64,000 nt of DNA from Cystobasidiopsis lactophilus. Its lineage: Eukaryota; Basidiomycota; Agaricostilbomycetes; Agaricostilbales; Chionosphaeraceae. The DNA is taken from positions 2,429,883 through 2,493,882 of the forward strand of contig BCIO01000002.1 of NCBI GenBank assembly GCA_001599975.1, written 5' to 3'. The first letter of the stretch is position 1; each line of letters starts with the position of its first letter. Of this stretch, positions 45,627 through 55,664 are shown piece after piece. The notes beneath the pieces are model-generated. The model ran no database searches. It saw nothing but the letters and a program-made list of their open reading frames with translations, and was not told where the DNA came from. The position numbers and the translations under genes are program-made.

Positions 45627-47234
45627 CTACGTGAGCTTGGAGGGCTCGCCCTTTTCCGCCAGCTGGACTGCCCCTTTGAAAGTCCCGAGCAAGGCGGTCA
45701 GCTGCAATTTTTCGTTTCCTCCGGTCGACAACCTGTGTCTGTTCGAGCGAGCAGTGTCTTCGAATGAGCGAATGACCACCGCGCATATAGGAGGGAAGGC
45801 ACGGACTCGACTTGAGCGAGGTGGTCCAAGAGGTATATCCGGCTCTGGCTGGGGAACTCGATGGTGGACAGGAACTCGAAGATGCCGCTGATGATGTCTT
45901 GCAAGGCCAAGCCTTTCTCGGTTTTGAGGGCGGAGATGCCTGCGAGGTGCAGCAACCCAGTCAGCCATTGGAGCTACCTGAAAGTGAATCTGCGCTGGCA
46001 CCCACGGTTGAAAGAGGTCTCGAACTCTTCGTTCATCATGCTGTGCACGATGGCCTCGATGTCATTAGGGTGGGGGTTGCCGGTGCAGTTGTAGACCGCC
46101 GTTTCGTCTGTGATCGGATAGGCAGAGTGGCAGGCCTGTCAGTATTCCACGCGCTTAGAATGCAATGAATCAAAGGGAGAAAGGGAAGAGGCCGACCTGG
46201 AGCACGTTGAGGGCTCGGCGCATGTCGCCTTTTGAGAGCTTCATCAGAGCCTTTCGTCCGTCCTCGCTCAGGTTGACGCTGCAGTGCAACCTCTGGTCAG
46301 CTCATTGTTGCAGAGCAAATGGTCAAGGAGCGAAGACTTGCTGCTCGGCTTCGACGACGTGCTTGAGCCGCTTTTCGATTTCGAGTTGCGGCAAAGGCGC
46401 GAATCTGTCAATAGGAAGTCTCGGTGTGGATCCCAATTGGATACGGAAGAGCCAGCTGACCTGAACTTTGTACACCGGGACTGGATGGCGGGGATGATTT
46501 TGTTGACATAGTTGCAAATGATGCAGAAGCGGGCGTTGGCCGTGTATTGCTCGATCACTGTGCGGCACCAGCGATGAAAAGGCAGTCCAAGGACCTAAAA
46601 GTGAGCCAGACGCACCTCGTCGCAGAGCGCCCTGGGCCGCGCCGGTCATCATGTCGGCCTCGTCGAGGATGATGAGCTTGAAGCCCTCCTTGGAGGAGAA
46701 GACCTGCTTGGTCGAGGCAAAGTTCTTGATCTGCTCCCGGACGACCTCGATGCCGCGCTCGTCCGAGGCGTTGAGCTCGAGCACGTTGTTGCGCACGCCG
46801 GAGGGCGTCTTGTAAATCTTGCGGGCGACGGCGAGGATGGTGGACGTCTTGCCTGTGCCAGGCGGGCCGTAGAAGAGCAGGTGGGGGACCCGGTTGAGGG
46901 AGATGAACTTGTCGATGGTGGAGATGATGTCGCCGTGGGCCACGACGTCGTCCAGCGTGTTGGGCCGGCTTTGACAGGCGGCGCATTGAGCACACCACTT
47001 TGGCGCACGCTGGAGCCACAGGGACACTCACTACTTCTCCACCCAAGGCAGGTTGTCCAGTTCGTGAGCGTGCTCCCCTTCCTTGCCCTTGCCCTTGTCT
47101 CCAATCTGCAACGGAGGCGGAAAGTCGCCCTCCGCCGCATAGGCTGCCGGCGCCATCGCTTCATCCTCAGATAGCTCATCCTCCCCTAGCACCTTGGCGT
47201 TCTCTGGCAAGAGCGGCTCATCGTCCACGTCCAT
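45627..47234 (-). CDS. RFC3: Replication factor C subunit 3
   Basis: AAA+ subunit of the clamp loader that places PCNA on DNA. After an acidic N-terminus ([20 protein letters not shown]), the core begins [19 protein letters not shown]. Walker A is [17 protein letters not shown], Walker B is [13 protein letters not shown], and the sensor/SRC block is [17 protein letters not shown]. Downstream come [17 protein letters not shown] and the collar domain [16 protein letters not shown], ending [27 protein letters not shown] and the ordering assign it to yeast Rfc3 (human RFC5). About eight introns; the splice after DNLPWVEK is needed to join KYRPNTLDD. Stop TAG 45627-45629. Confidence 0.92.
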
Positions 47235-47751
47235 CTCGAACGAGCCGGTATTGAACGCGGAACAAGCCAAACTTTTGGACCTCCCATTTCGAGCGCGTGC
47301 ACTGGTCACGCGTCGGATGTCCTCAAGTCGCAGAAGGCCTCATTCGATGGCTCCTTGTGGGTCATCAAGAGCATATCAAATGCAATACAGCTTGAACGTA
47401 AGCGAAAAGGAAGGTCAAGGGGTTTGTCAAAGTTACAGAAAAGGTATCAAGGCTATCGAATGGGCCAGCCAACCAAGGGCAGCTCCAAAGGCCCTGCCGT
47501 TCATCTCAGCATAATGACCAGGTGTAGATACAAACGAGGAGCAGAGCGCACCAAACCGACATCCGGCGAGGACCGCGTTTCGTGAGGATATCGATTCGTG
47601 AAGAGAGAAAAGGCACAAGCCAACCCTTGCCATCGAGCCTTCAAGTCGTAAGGAGAGAAAGAGCCAGGCATAGTTCACTGCACGGTTCAAGAGATCAGCT
47701 CAGACCGAAGGCCAGCAAAGTGACAGCCCGTACCTCGCCACCCAAGGACTT
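47235..47751. other. Intergenic, RFC3 promoter and cystatin-like gene 3' end
   Basis: About 520 bp. One minus-strand open frame (47433-47690) is Cys/Leu-rich but does not match or splice to anything. No further feature recognised. Confidence 0.35.
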
Positions 47752-48424
47752 TCAATAGGTGAAGTATTCCAAGGGGTCGTCGCGAGTGAACACGACGCCA
47801 CCTTCGTCCGAGGGGCGATAGTGAAGCGCATGAAACACTATTTCTCCATCATGAGCTTTGCAGGCTCGGGCGTGCACCTTCGCATCTCGGCTCAGTTCCG
47901 ATTTCGCCAGGCGGATCGGGCAAGCCAGCTCACGCAGAGGTCCTCGTAGATCAACACCTTGCCAAACCAGTTGGTGCCATAGGAGAGTTCTTCCTTGGCG
48001 CAAACGAGCTGTGTGGTGCGCCGAAGGTGAGTTCAAGCCAACGCCACAGCTTCAGGAATTTTACCAGCTTGTAATGGTTGAGGTGTCCGAGTCTGCAAGC
48101 CGGATCATACTCTCAAGCCCTGGGAGCTTTGGTCAGACCCAGGACCTACTTATTCGCTTCGTGGAGGCCATGGCGCTCGTCCTGTCTCGAACCCTTGAGT
48201 ATGGCGCTCGGCCACCAGAGAAGACACAACGACTTGCATCCTTGTGGAGCTCGTAGATCTTGTGCAAGATGCCATGCTTGACCGCCTCGCTCGAGAAGAC
48301 TTCGTGCGCCTCATCCGTTGGCGCGGTCGGGGCTTGCATGTCGTTCTTGGCAACAGAGCTCTACAGGCGGCACACTCGCTATTTGAGGCAGTAAACGGTT
48401 GTTGGGACACTGCGCGCTTACCAT
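47752..48424 (-). CDS. Stefin-like (type 1 cystatin) protein
   Basis: Predicted small cytosolic protein with the layout of a stefin, a papain-family protease inhibitor. The helix-like part is HEVFSSEAVKHGILHKIYEL. The central hairpin is YKLLVCAKEELSYGTNWFGK, in which KEELSYGTNWFGKV aligns with the stefin KSQVVAGTNYFIKV loop. After a 55-nt intron comes VHARACKAHDGEIVFHALHY, and the end DDPLEYFTY resembles the stefin ending DELTYF. The Gly of Q-x-V-x-G is kept, but Q and V are changed. No signal peptide. Coding sequence may begin with an ATG (48422-48424) immediately followed by an intron, continuing SSVAKNDMQAPTAPTDEAHE; ATG 48339 is the alternative. The splice between about 48110 and 48250 could not be settled. 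The fold assignment is my own pattern match, not a database result. Confidence 0.5.
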
Positions 48425-49600
48425 CTTGCGAGCCGAGATGGAGGAGGAAGCGGAAGAGGCAGGCACATCTTCTGCTCAGGTCGAAGGGAATGATTTGTGG
48501 TTCTTATATGCCAACGAAGGCCCCGTTTTTGCAATCTAAACCCCAAGACCCTAAAACAAACCGCAGACTGGAGCTGGAACTCCGCCCTTTCTTGGGCTTT
48601 TTTTTTTGGTGGCGAGGTGTCGTGTCGCCTTCTTTCGGGTTCTAGATGAAGGACCATTCGACGGGCAGGACACCCTGGGACTGGGAGCCCAGGGCGTTGA
48701 AGGCAGCAACCGAAAGATCGATGTTTGTTGAGGCGCCGCAAGAGGGGCAGGAGTCTGCGTGGAAACAAGGCTCAATCTCTTTGGCGGGGTTGCTATAGCA
48801 AGGACGGATCGAGGCTCACCGGCGACAGTAGGGGTCACCGAAGCGCCAGTGGCAGTGTTCTTGATCGAGATCTGGCCTGAAAGGTGCTCGCCAGGTCAGA
48901 GAGTCGCCGACACCAAACCCAAGGAACATGCTCACGACCACAATGAGAACCGCCCGAATACATGCTGGTCTGGAGGGCGACGACATATCCGGCGTCGCTA
49001 TTGACCCAGCCGCAGTTGCCGGCGACGCCATCTGCGAATCCAAGGAGCGGTCAGACAAGGACCGGGAATGGTTCAAGCGCGAAACGGCCCACGTTGGTCT
49101 GGTCAGGTTCGAAGAGCGTACGTCAGACAGTGCCACCCACTCAACAAAAGCTTAACTCACCGAAGTAGGTAGCTACACCCGAAAAGGAGTAGGACTGCGA
49201 CGGGCCGCCGCCGGCCGAGGCGTCCTTCGAAGGGCTGTTTTCGGGGGCACCGCCGTTGGCCCAAGCGACGAAAGGCGTTGACCGATCGCCCTGAGACCAG
49301 GCCCAGTAGCCATCGTCGACCCACTGAGCCGTTCGTTACCAACGACATTCAGCAAAACCGCTCGCTGCAAGAACCAGCTTGAAACTTACAACACCGTTGC
49401 TGTGGAAGCATTCTCAGCACTGAGTACCGCTGTGGAGGATGGCCAGCCAACTCACTTGAAGTAGCCGCCGCGCTTCTCCAGCGGAGCAGCGCCAGACAGA
49501 CCGACCGCAACGGCGGCGACCACAATCAATTTGGTAAAAGCGAGCATTGTGTAGACTTGCTGGTGTTTGAGGGAGCAGGTAAGAGGTTGGGTGGAGAGGG
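47830..49600 (-). repeat. Tandem segmental duplication, copy 1 (intact)
   Basis: This block holds the stefin-like gene and DPBB copy 1. It matches 49860-51540 in the same order and orientation, including 3' untranslated text downstream of the DPBB stops (a Pro-Phe-like ccgccctt word followed by a T-run and ggtgg). Boundaries were judged by eye. Confidence 0.7.
48642..49547 (-). CDS. Secreted double-psi beta-barrel (RlpA/expansin-like) protein, copy 1
   Basis: Small secreted protein of the barwin-like/RlpA-like double-psi beta-barrel class, often annotated in fungi as expansin-like or riboflavin-aldehyde-forming-like. Signal peptide MLAFTKLIVVAAVAVGLSGA is followed by a Kex2 site (PLEKR), then YFNNGVWVDDGYWAWSQGD. 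The barrel holds VAGNCGWVNSDAGYVVALQT, SMYSGGSHCG, ISIKNTATGASVTPTVADSC and PSCGASTNIDLS, ending in QGVLPVEWSFI. Six cysteines are in conserved positions. It has five introns; exon 2 is a microexon of 10 nt (49390-49399) encoding NNGV across the joins. The stop is TAG 48642-48644. A close paralogue lies at 50548-51476 in tandem; the last 50 residues differ at 6 positions. Confidence 0.85.
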
Positions 49601-49859
49601 GCGAAGATTTATCGAAGCTGCCAAAGACGGTCTGCTTGAAAGTTGACGGACCGGGTCCAAGAGTTTTGAGCGCTTTTTAAAGGCCACCAGGAAGCCGTTG
49701 GCGCAGGGTTGGGGGGGGCTTGGAGACGGTTCTGGTGCTTTGGGGCAGAGGCTCGTGAAAGATTGCCAACGGCTGAAGGCTGTTGGAGGCCACCGTTCAA
49801 CCAGTAGGACAGCTTGAGTCACATTTCACAGCGTGAAACTTACCCGGCGCGTGACTTTA

Positions 49860-50330
49860 TCACGGCATGAGCTTTGAAGGCTGAGGCGTGCACCTCGATA
49901 TCTCGGGCCAGTCCCGACTTCGCCACGGTCGTCGGATAAGCCAACTGATGCGGCCTCCTCGTAGATCAACACCTTGTCATGTCACGTAGAGCCCTAGATA
50001 CCATAGCAGACTTCTTCTCTGGTGCCAATCGGCTATGCGGCGCAGTGAAGCCAAGGCGGAGGTTTCAAGGCCAACGCCACATCTGCAGGCAACCGGTCTG
50101 AATGATCAAGGTGACCAAGTTTGCAAGTCTTAGATCCACCGAATCGCACTGAACGAAGAGCGCCGCCGCTTGATTAGTCCACAACCTGCACTGTCGTTTC
50201 AAGTTCGTGAGCGGCTCCGTGAGCCTGCCGTCGTGGCTTGCATGCCATGTCGTTCTGGGCAGCAAGGGTCCATGGGCGACGGGCTCACTAGGACGCAGAG
50301 TCATAGCTGTCGATGTGCGTTGAGGCTTGA
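49860..50330 (-). pseudogene. Decayed copy of the stefin-like gene
   Basis: Minus-strand sequence matches the intact stefin-like gene in order: the AGAACGACATG start region, the CTTGGTCACCTTGATCA counterpart of the LGHLNH exon, the hairpin exon and the GTGTTGATCTACGAGG end. In the hairpin region the equivalent of EELSYGTNW reads EEVCYG followed by an in-frame stop, and a second stop lies before KVLIYE. Several indels disturb the frame and no open frame joins the parts. It is interpreted as a pseudogene left by the tandem duplication; expression as a noncoding or truncated product cannot be excluded. Confidence 0.6.
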
Positions 50331-50547
50331 CCATTCATTTGGTAAGGGATGAGACGAGGGCGAAGAAGAAGAGCGCGGCGATCTCGCTCCGAGGAGTGCA
50401 CAAGTTTGCCCAAGATTGTTTGTGGGTTTCGATGTCAACACGGGCCCTTTTGCTTTCTAAACAGTACAACCTTGAAACGACGCTACATTGGAGATGAACC
50501 CCGCCCTTTTTTGGTGGTGGACGAGTCGCCCTTTTTGATCGGCTCTT

Positions 50548-51476
50548 CTAAATGAAGCTCCATTCGACGGGAAGAACACCTTGATCTTCGGAACCCAGAG
50601 CATCGAAAGCAGCCTTGGAAAGATCAATGTTCGTCGAGCCTCCGCAAGAGGGGCAGGAGTCTGGGAAACATGGTTGAGTCCTTGCCACCGCATCATTGAC
50701 TAAGGGGAGCTTACCTGCAACAGTAGCAGTCACCGAAGCGCCAGTGGCGGTGTTCTTGATCGAGACTTGTTCTGAAGAGAATCTCTATCAGAAGAGTGCT
50801 CCTCTTGGGAAGAAAAACGCTTACGACCACAGTGAGAACCGCCCGAATACATGCTGGTCTCTAGGGCGACAACGTAGTCTCCATCACCAGAGTTCCAGCC
50901 GCAGTTGCCAGCGACACCACCTGCGAATGCAAGCCTTGGTCAGACAAGGAGCGACGGTATGTTTCAAGAGCGCTTCGCTTGCCTTGGTCTGTTCAAGTTA
51001 GAAAGCCTCGGGTCAGACATTGCCCGCCCAGTCAGAAAAGATTGAGCTCACAGTAGAAAGTGGCCTGGCCCCAGAAGGAGTAGGATTGCGAAGAGCCGCC
51101 CGAGGAGCCACCATTGCTGGGAGCACCACCGTTGGCCCAAGGGACGAAAGGTGTAGATTTATCGCCTTGCGACCAAGCCCAGTAGCCTGAATTGTAAGAC
51201 GTTAACGGGTGATCTCAGTAGAGCACTGTTCCAGAAACGCTCACCATCGTCAACCCACTGAGCCGAAGCAGACAACATCTAACAACATGAAACAGAGGCA
51301 GTTCTGTTAGAAACTCACGACACCATTGCTATTGACGTTGTTTCAGCAAAAGTCAGCAACACGGGGGACTGGCAATGCACTCACTTCCAGTAGCCACCTC
51401 GCTTCTCAACTGGGGCAGCAGTGGCGAGACCGGCAGCAATGGCGGCGGTGAGGATGACTTTGGAGAAGCAGAGCAT
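50548..51476 (-). CDS. Secreted double-psi beta-barrel protein, copy 2
   Basis: Paralogue of the gene at 48642-49547 with the same exon plan. Signal peptide MLCFSKVILTAAIAAGLATA and a Kex2 site (PVEKR) lead to the 10-nt microexon at 51319-51328. Then come WVDDGYWAWSQGDKSTPFVP, a Ser/Gly-rich linker, SYSFWGQATFY, VAGNCGWNSGDGDYVVALET, SMYSGGSHCG, VSIKNTATGASVTATVADSC and the same ending QGVLPVEWSFI. All cysteines of copy 1 are kept, so the copy looks functional. Stop TAG 50548-50550; start ATG 51476. The two copies are probably regulated separately because upstream sequence has diverged more than coding sequence. Confidence 0.85.
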
Positions 51477-52206
51477 TGTGAATAGTCGGAGAGGGTTTTG
51501 GTAGAGCAAGAAGAGGTTTGGTTGGACAGGAAAGAGCCCTTTTCAGGGACTTTGCGAAGTTGCCGAAAAGGAGTTGATAACCCTGAAAATGATAGAGACA
51601 CGGTTCGCAATGAGTGGAGCCCTCGGGTAAGCGATCCGAAGGCGATTTCGGGGCATTGGGCGCTTAAGACATTTGAGGTGATTTTTGACTTAGGTGGTGA
51701 AAGGGCACTCATGGCCGAGTTTTGAAGGCGGCATGGACTTTCGACAGTCGGGAACATGCATGTGAAGTACTAGGGTGCCGGCATGCAAGACAGAGGACGC
51801 CGAAAGCGGACGCAGGCCCATGCAAAGTCGAATCGGAGCCTGCCCTTTGCCAAATCTAGCAACGAGACCTCTGTTCTTCCGGGGCATTGGCAGCACAGCG
51901 AGCCCGAGCTCAAGGCGAAGAGAGCATGGGGGCTCGAAAAGGTGGCATCCATCCACGGAAAGGGGCAGAGTTCTCTAGCGGCCCAGTCACCATCGAGCGA
52001 GGTGGGCGACTGAAGCCTGAGAATTAAGGGGCATTTGCAAGGAGCGATCGCGTCGGCGCGTCGTTACAAGTGTTGTGAGGCTGCACTTGCAGCTTGGTTG
52101 GCAGAAAGAGAGCAAGGACTGGGACGCGTCGCTCCGACAAATGAAACGGTTGAATCAGTTGAACCGAAAAGTCCCCTCGACATGCGTTTGGTCTCGCTCA
52201 GCCACA
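51477..52206. other. Divergent intergenic region, DPBB copy 2 / CinA-like gene
   Basis: About 730 bp containing the two promoters. Open frames on both strands (for example 51775-52013) carry no recognisable protein. The first part upstream of the DPBB start retains weak similarity to the region upstream of DPBB copy 1. Confidence 0.4.
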
Positions 52207-52873
52207 ATGTCGCTTGCCGTAGTAGCCAGCGAAGTCGTCCAGCTTCTGAAAGCCAGGCGTGCCAACTTGAGCTTGGTCGAGACCACGACTGGAGGAGTTA
52301 TTGCCTCCGCCATCCTTGCTGTGCCCGGCGCCTCCGCAGTGTTCCAGGCTGGCATCGTTTCTTACTCGAAGGAGAGCCGAATCTCTCTGCTGGGCTTTGG
52401 ACCTAACGATATGGATGGCTACAAGTACTGCGCTCTTGATTTCGCCTTGATTGCTCAGCTCCGAGCTGAATGTGGAGTCCGATCAGCGGTCCAACCGAAG
52501 AGTCTGTCCTGTTTTTGGCACAGAAGCTGTCCAAGAAGATCGAGACTACGTATTATCTGTGTGTCATCTGAAGCATCGCCAAGGTGCTGGGGCTGAGAGC
52601 TCGGATCAGGAGCGAATCGGGCTGTTCGGGCCCAACGCGACCGCAATATTACAGAGCCGAGGTTGTGCCAGGCGTAAGCACCCAAGCATGCACATCACCG
52701 CACCTCTCTGAATTTAGTGGTAGTATGCTGCCTTTGCGGTCCTGGGGCCAGAGGCGAAGTCCTCAACGTCAGTCGTCACGACGGGCAGCGACGACCGAGC
52801 CCAGAACATGCAGCTGTTTGCGGAGGCAGCGCTTGCTCTGCTGAAGAAAGTGCTGAGCGAGCCCAAATTGTGA
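52207..52873 (+). CDS. CinA C-terminal-type (nicotinamide-nucleotide amidase-like) protein
   Basis: Stand-alone CinA/PncC-type domain; bacterial relatives deamidate nicotinamide mononucleotide. Exon 1 reads MSLAVVASEVVQLLKARRAN, LSLVETTTGGVIASAILAVP (the E-T/S-x-T-G-G motif), GASAVFQAGIVSYSKESRIS and LLGFGPNDMDGY. Three introns are removed to give NGPTEESVLFLAQKLSKKIE, TTYYLSESGCSGPTRPQYYR and YAAFAVLGPEAKSS, ending TTGSDDRAQNMQLFAEAALA and LLKKVLSEPKL. The order, including the E-S-G-x-x-G-P-T and T-G-S-x-D-R blocks, fits fungal CinA-domain proteins. The first intron splits the YN/GPT join in phase 2. No single open frame shows the protein. It ends 79 bp before the stop of the convergent SIR2. 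Confidence 0.85.
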
Positions 52874-52952
52874 AGTCTATCATGCCAAACGAGGGTCGAA
52901 AATGCATCGTGAAAACGTGAGAATTGTACAAGCGTCGAGCGTCGAAGAGGCC

Positions 52953-55375
52953 TCAAGGAGAGAGCTGCACCATGTCCCTGTTGCGCTTGGGAGGGCGACC
53001 GCGGCGGCGAGGGCGGCCAGTGGAGGTGACAGACTCGTTGTCGCTGTCGGAGGCCGCGGCGGGGCTGCTCTCCCGAGACGAGGATCGGCTATTGGCGCGG
53101 GATGAAAGGCGGCTCGAAGCTCGAGGCAGAGCGAGCCCGCTGACGCCAAGCGATTCTCGAGTGAGAGAGTTCGAGCGGGAGGGGGTGCGGCGAAAGGAGG
53201 GGTCGTGCTGCTGGACCCACTTGTTGATGCGGTTGGCCCCTTCAAAGAGATAGACGTGCGACTGGGCCACTCGTTCCGGCTCTTCGACGGCTCCCGCGCC
53301 AAGAGGGGTCGACCACTTGAGTGGGTCAACCTCGTGCAGCCTTTGAGCGAGATATTGAACAATCGAATCGCAGTTGCCGAGCAGCACAACGTCTGGGCGA
53401 GAAGATTTCTCGTCAAATGCAGCGAGAGAAGTCGCATGACGCTTACCAAATTGACAGTGGGTGATGGGATCGCGGTTGATAACGATTTGAGGTACGGAGT
53501 GCTGGCCAGCAACAGTGAGTTCCCGGTGAACAGCGGTGGTGTGAGGAGCGGACGCACCGGAATATGACCGATAATTTCGGACACGGGAGCCACCTTCAAC
53601 GACGTGCCCATGACGATCAACAGGTCGACCTCGTCGCGATCTTCAACCAAGCGGTTGTCAAAGTCGTCGGAGAGCTTTTCGCCAAAGAAGGTGATAGTAG
53701 GCTTCATCACCGGCTGACCCTCCCACTGGTTCTCTTCTTCGAATGAGTCGTCTTCGTCGCCGTCCCAGCTATCGGAGAACTTTTGCTTCTTGGCCAAGCG
53801 CTCGACCTGTTTCTTACGTTGGATCGTTTGCTGGATGTAGGCGTCTGCAAATACCACGATGAGCACAGATGACTCTGCTCAAAGCGCTAGCTCGTAGCGA
53901 ACCGGATTTGGTGCACATAGGGCAGAGCGGAACGGTGCCGGCGAAGATGCTGTTTCGGACGGTCAGAGCCGAGCCCAGCCAACGAAGACCAAATGGGCTT
54001 ACTCTGTCTTTATGGAATCTCCGGGCGCAAGATAACCACAGTTGATGCAAGCCGCTTGGGCGAAAGAGCCTACAAAGGCCGAAAACGATGAGGCGTCCGC
54101 CATCTTCTGACACATTTCGCTCACCGTGACAGTTCAAGACCCGGGTCACTCCCGCTTGGTTCTCTAAAGTGTCGATGTTTTGCGCTGGTGGGCCAAACGT
54201 ATGAGGTGAAATCCCGATAGCAGTTGGCAGAGTCGCTGCTCACTGTAGTTTCGGAGCAGGACGCCCTTGTCTTCTAAAGTCTTCACAAAACGATGGCTGG
54301 GGCTGGGTTTGAAGTTGGAAGGATACAATTCTTTGGCGAACGAGTAAAAAAGGGTGGGGTCTTGCTTGAAGACGTTAATGTCGAACATCTCTTGGGGATC
54401 CATCAAATCAGGTCGCGTGCGCTTCAAATTGGCGTAGATGCCGGTGGCGCTTCGAAAGTCTGACACAGAACACATCTCAAATCAGACTTGTCCAAGTCAA
54501 ATGATATCAGAGCGAAGATTACCAGGAATGCCGCAGCTCGTTGAGGTGCCAGCACCGGACAGGACCATTATGCGTTTCGAGCCAGCGATGAGGCGAACGG
54601 CGTCTTCGATAGTGTTCACTCCTGGAAGCTTGGCTCTCTTGCGCAACACACGACCGATCGACATTCTGGGGCGGCGCTTACTATCAGAGGCAGCTTTGGT
54701 ATGAGCGCGACAGAAGACTAACTTCAAGATGCGCAGTAGTTCCGGCTCGTTAGTGAAGGTGGGCTCCTGATCAGCAGTTTCAGAGCGCCGTCGAACGGAA
54801 GGTCGGAGGCAAGGAGCTCACGACCAGCATGCCAAAAGCCATAAGCAAGCGGCGACAAGGAATCTCTTTCTCGACATAGTATTTGGTGATGAACCGCACC
54901 ATGCCGATTTCGCGCAAGTCATCCAACATGGCGTCGACTTCGGCGGTCGACCAGGCCTCCTCGGCCTCTTGAATCAACAAGCCATATTCACTGACGGAAG
55001 CATCTTCTTCGGAGTAGTCATCCGAGTCGGCCACATCTTGGACTTTGGCCAGTTCAGCACTGAGCACTTCTGGAGGCACGCCGACTGCAGGAGTGGGCGG
55101 AATCGCATGAATGGCAGGCCTTCCAGAAGGTATTGAGAACAGCGCGTCAATCTCTTCGGAGAACGCTCTCACAATGGCAGAAGTAAAGCAGAAGAGTCTT
55201 GCTTTGGTGACATGGGGTGCGTGATGATCACTGGAGCGAGCGAGCGAGGCAGGGACGAGCTTGAGCCTGCCAATGAGCCTTCTGCTGTGACAGGGGCGCC
55301 TATCTGGACAGGCTGGTCCACAGGCTTCACCGTGAGCTCAGCCAGCTCGTGAGTAGGAGTCATGGTCGCCGCCAT
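52953..55375 (-). CDS. SIR2: NAD-dependent histone deacetylase Sir2/Hst1-like
   Basis: Class I sirtuin removing acetyl groups from histone tails in the nucleus. After an acidic N-terminus (ATG 55375, [18 protein letters not shown]) comes [20 protein letters not shown] (Sir2 N-terminal helical domain). The catalytic core is [55 protein letters not shown], the catalytic His in [16 protein letters not shown], zinc pairs C-x-x-C and [34 protein letters not shown], and [20 protein letters not shown]. The Ser/Arg-rich tail ends with [14 protein letters not shown], an AT-hook-like motif. Introns number about seven; the intron before QNID is confirmed by frame restoration. The splice after the first exon (near 55160-55210) is uncertain. 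Confidence 0.9.
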
Positions 55376-55664
55376 GACGGGCAGCACGAGGAGTCGACTT
55401 CGCGAAAGTCGCTCGCCCGGAACAAGAGGTGGCAACGTTCAAAGACCGGACGAAAATTGGCACAACGCAAATGTGCAGATTGGGCATTAGTTTCAGACAT
55501 CCAATGGCAAAGATATGATAGGGGAGCGCGAATATATGAATACAAGGCGGTTTTGAAGAGTGCTTTCTACCAAGAAACGTGAGTCGAGTGGAACCCTTTT
55601 GGCGTGGCGATACAGCGTGTGATACAGAACAAATAATGGGAGTGATAAGAATAAAGACGTGGCG

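Larger units (their letters stand above)
49860..51540 (-). repeat. Tandem segmental duplication, copy 2
   Basis: This is the second copy of the two-gene block. The cystatin part is degraded while the DPBB part is intact. Noncoding stretches still align by eye, for example the words gtgttgatctacgagg and gatgtggcgttgg on the minus strand. The tail of the last cystatin exon (47752-47830) has no counterpart. Confidence 0.7.

Noticed and set aside
51690-52000. Possible third copy of the cystatin/DPBB block
   Set aside because: Only a few short words (for example ttgaaggc) recur; no ordered similarity could be followed.
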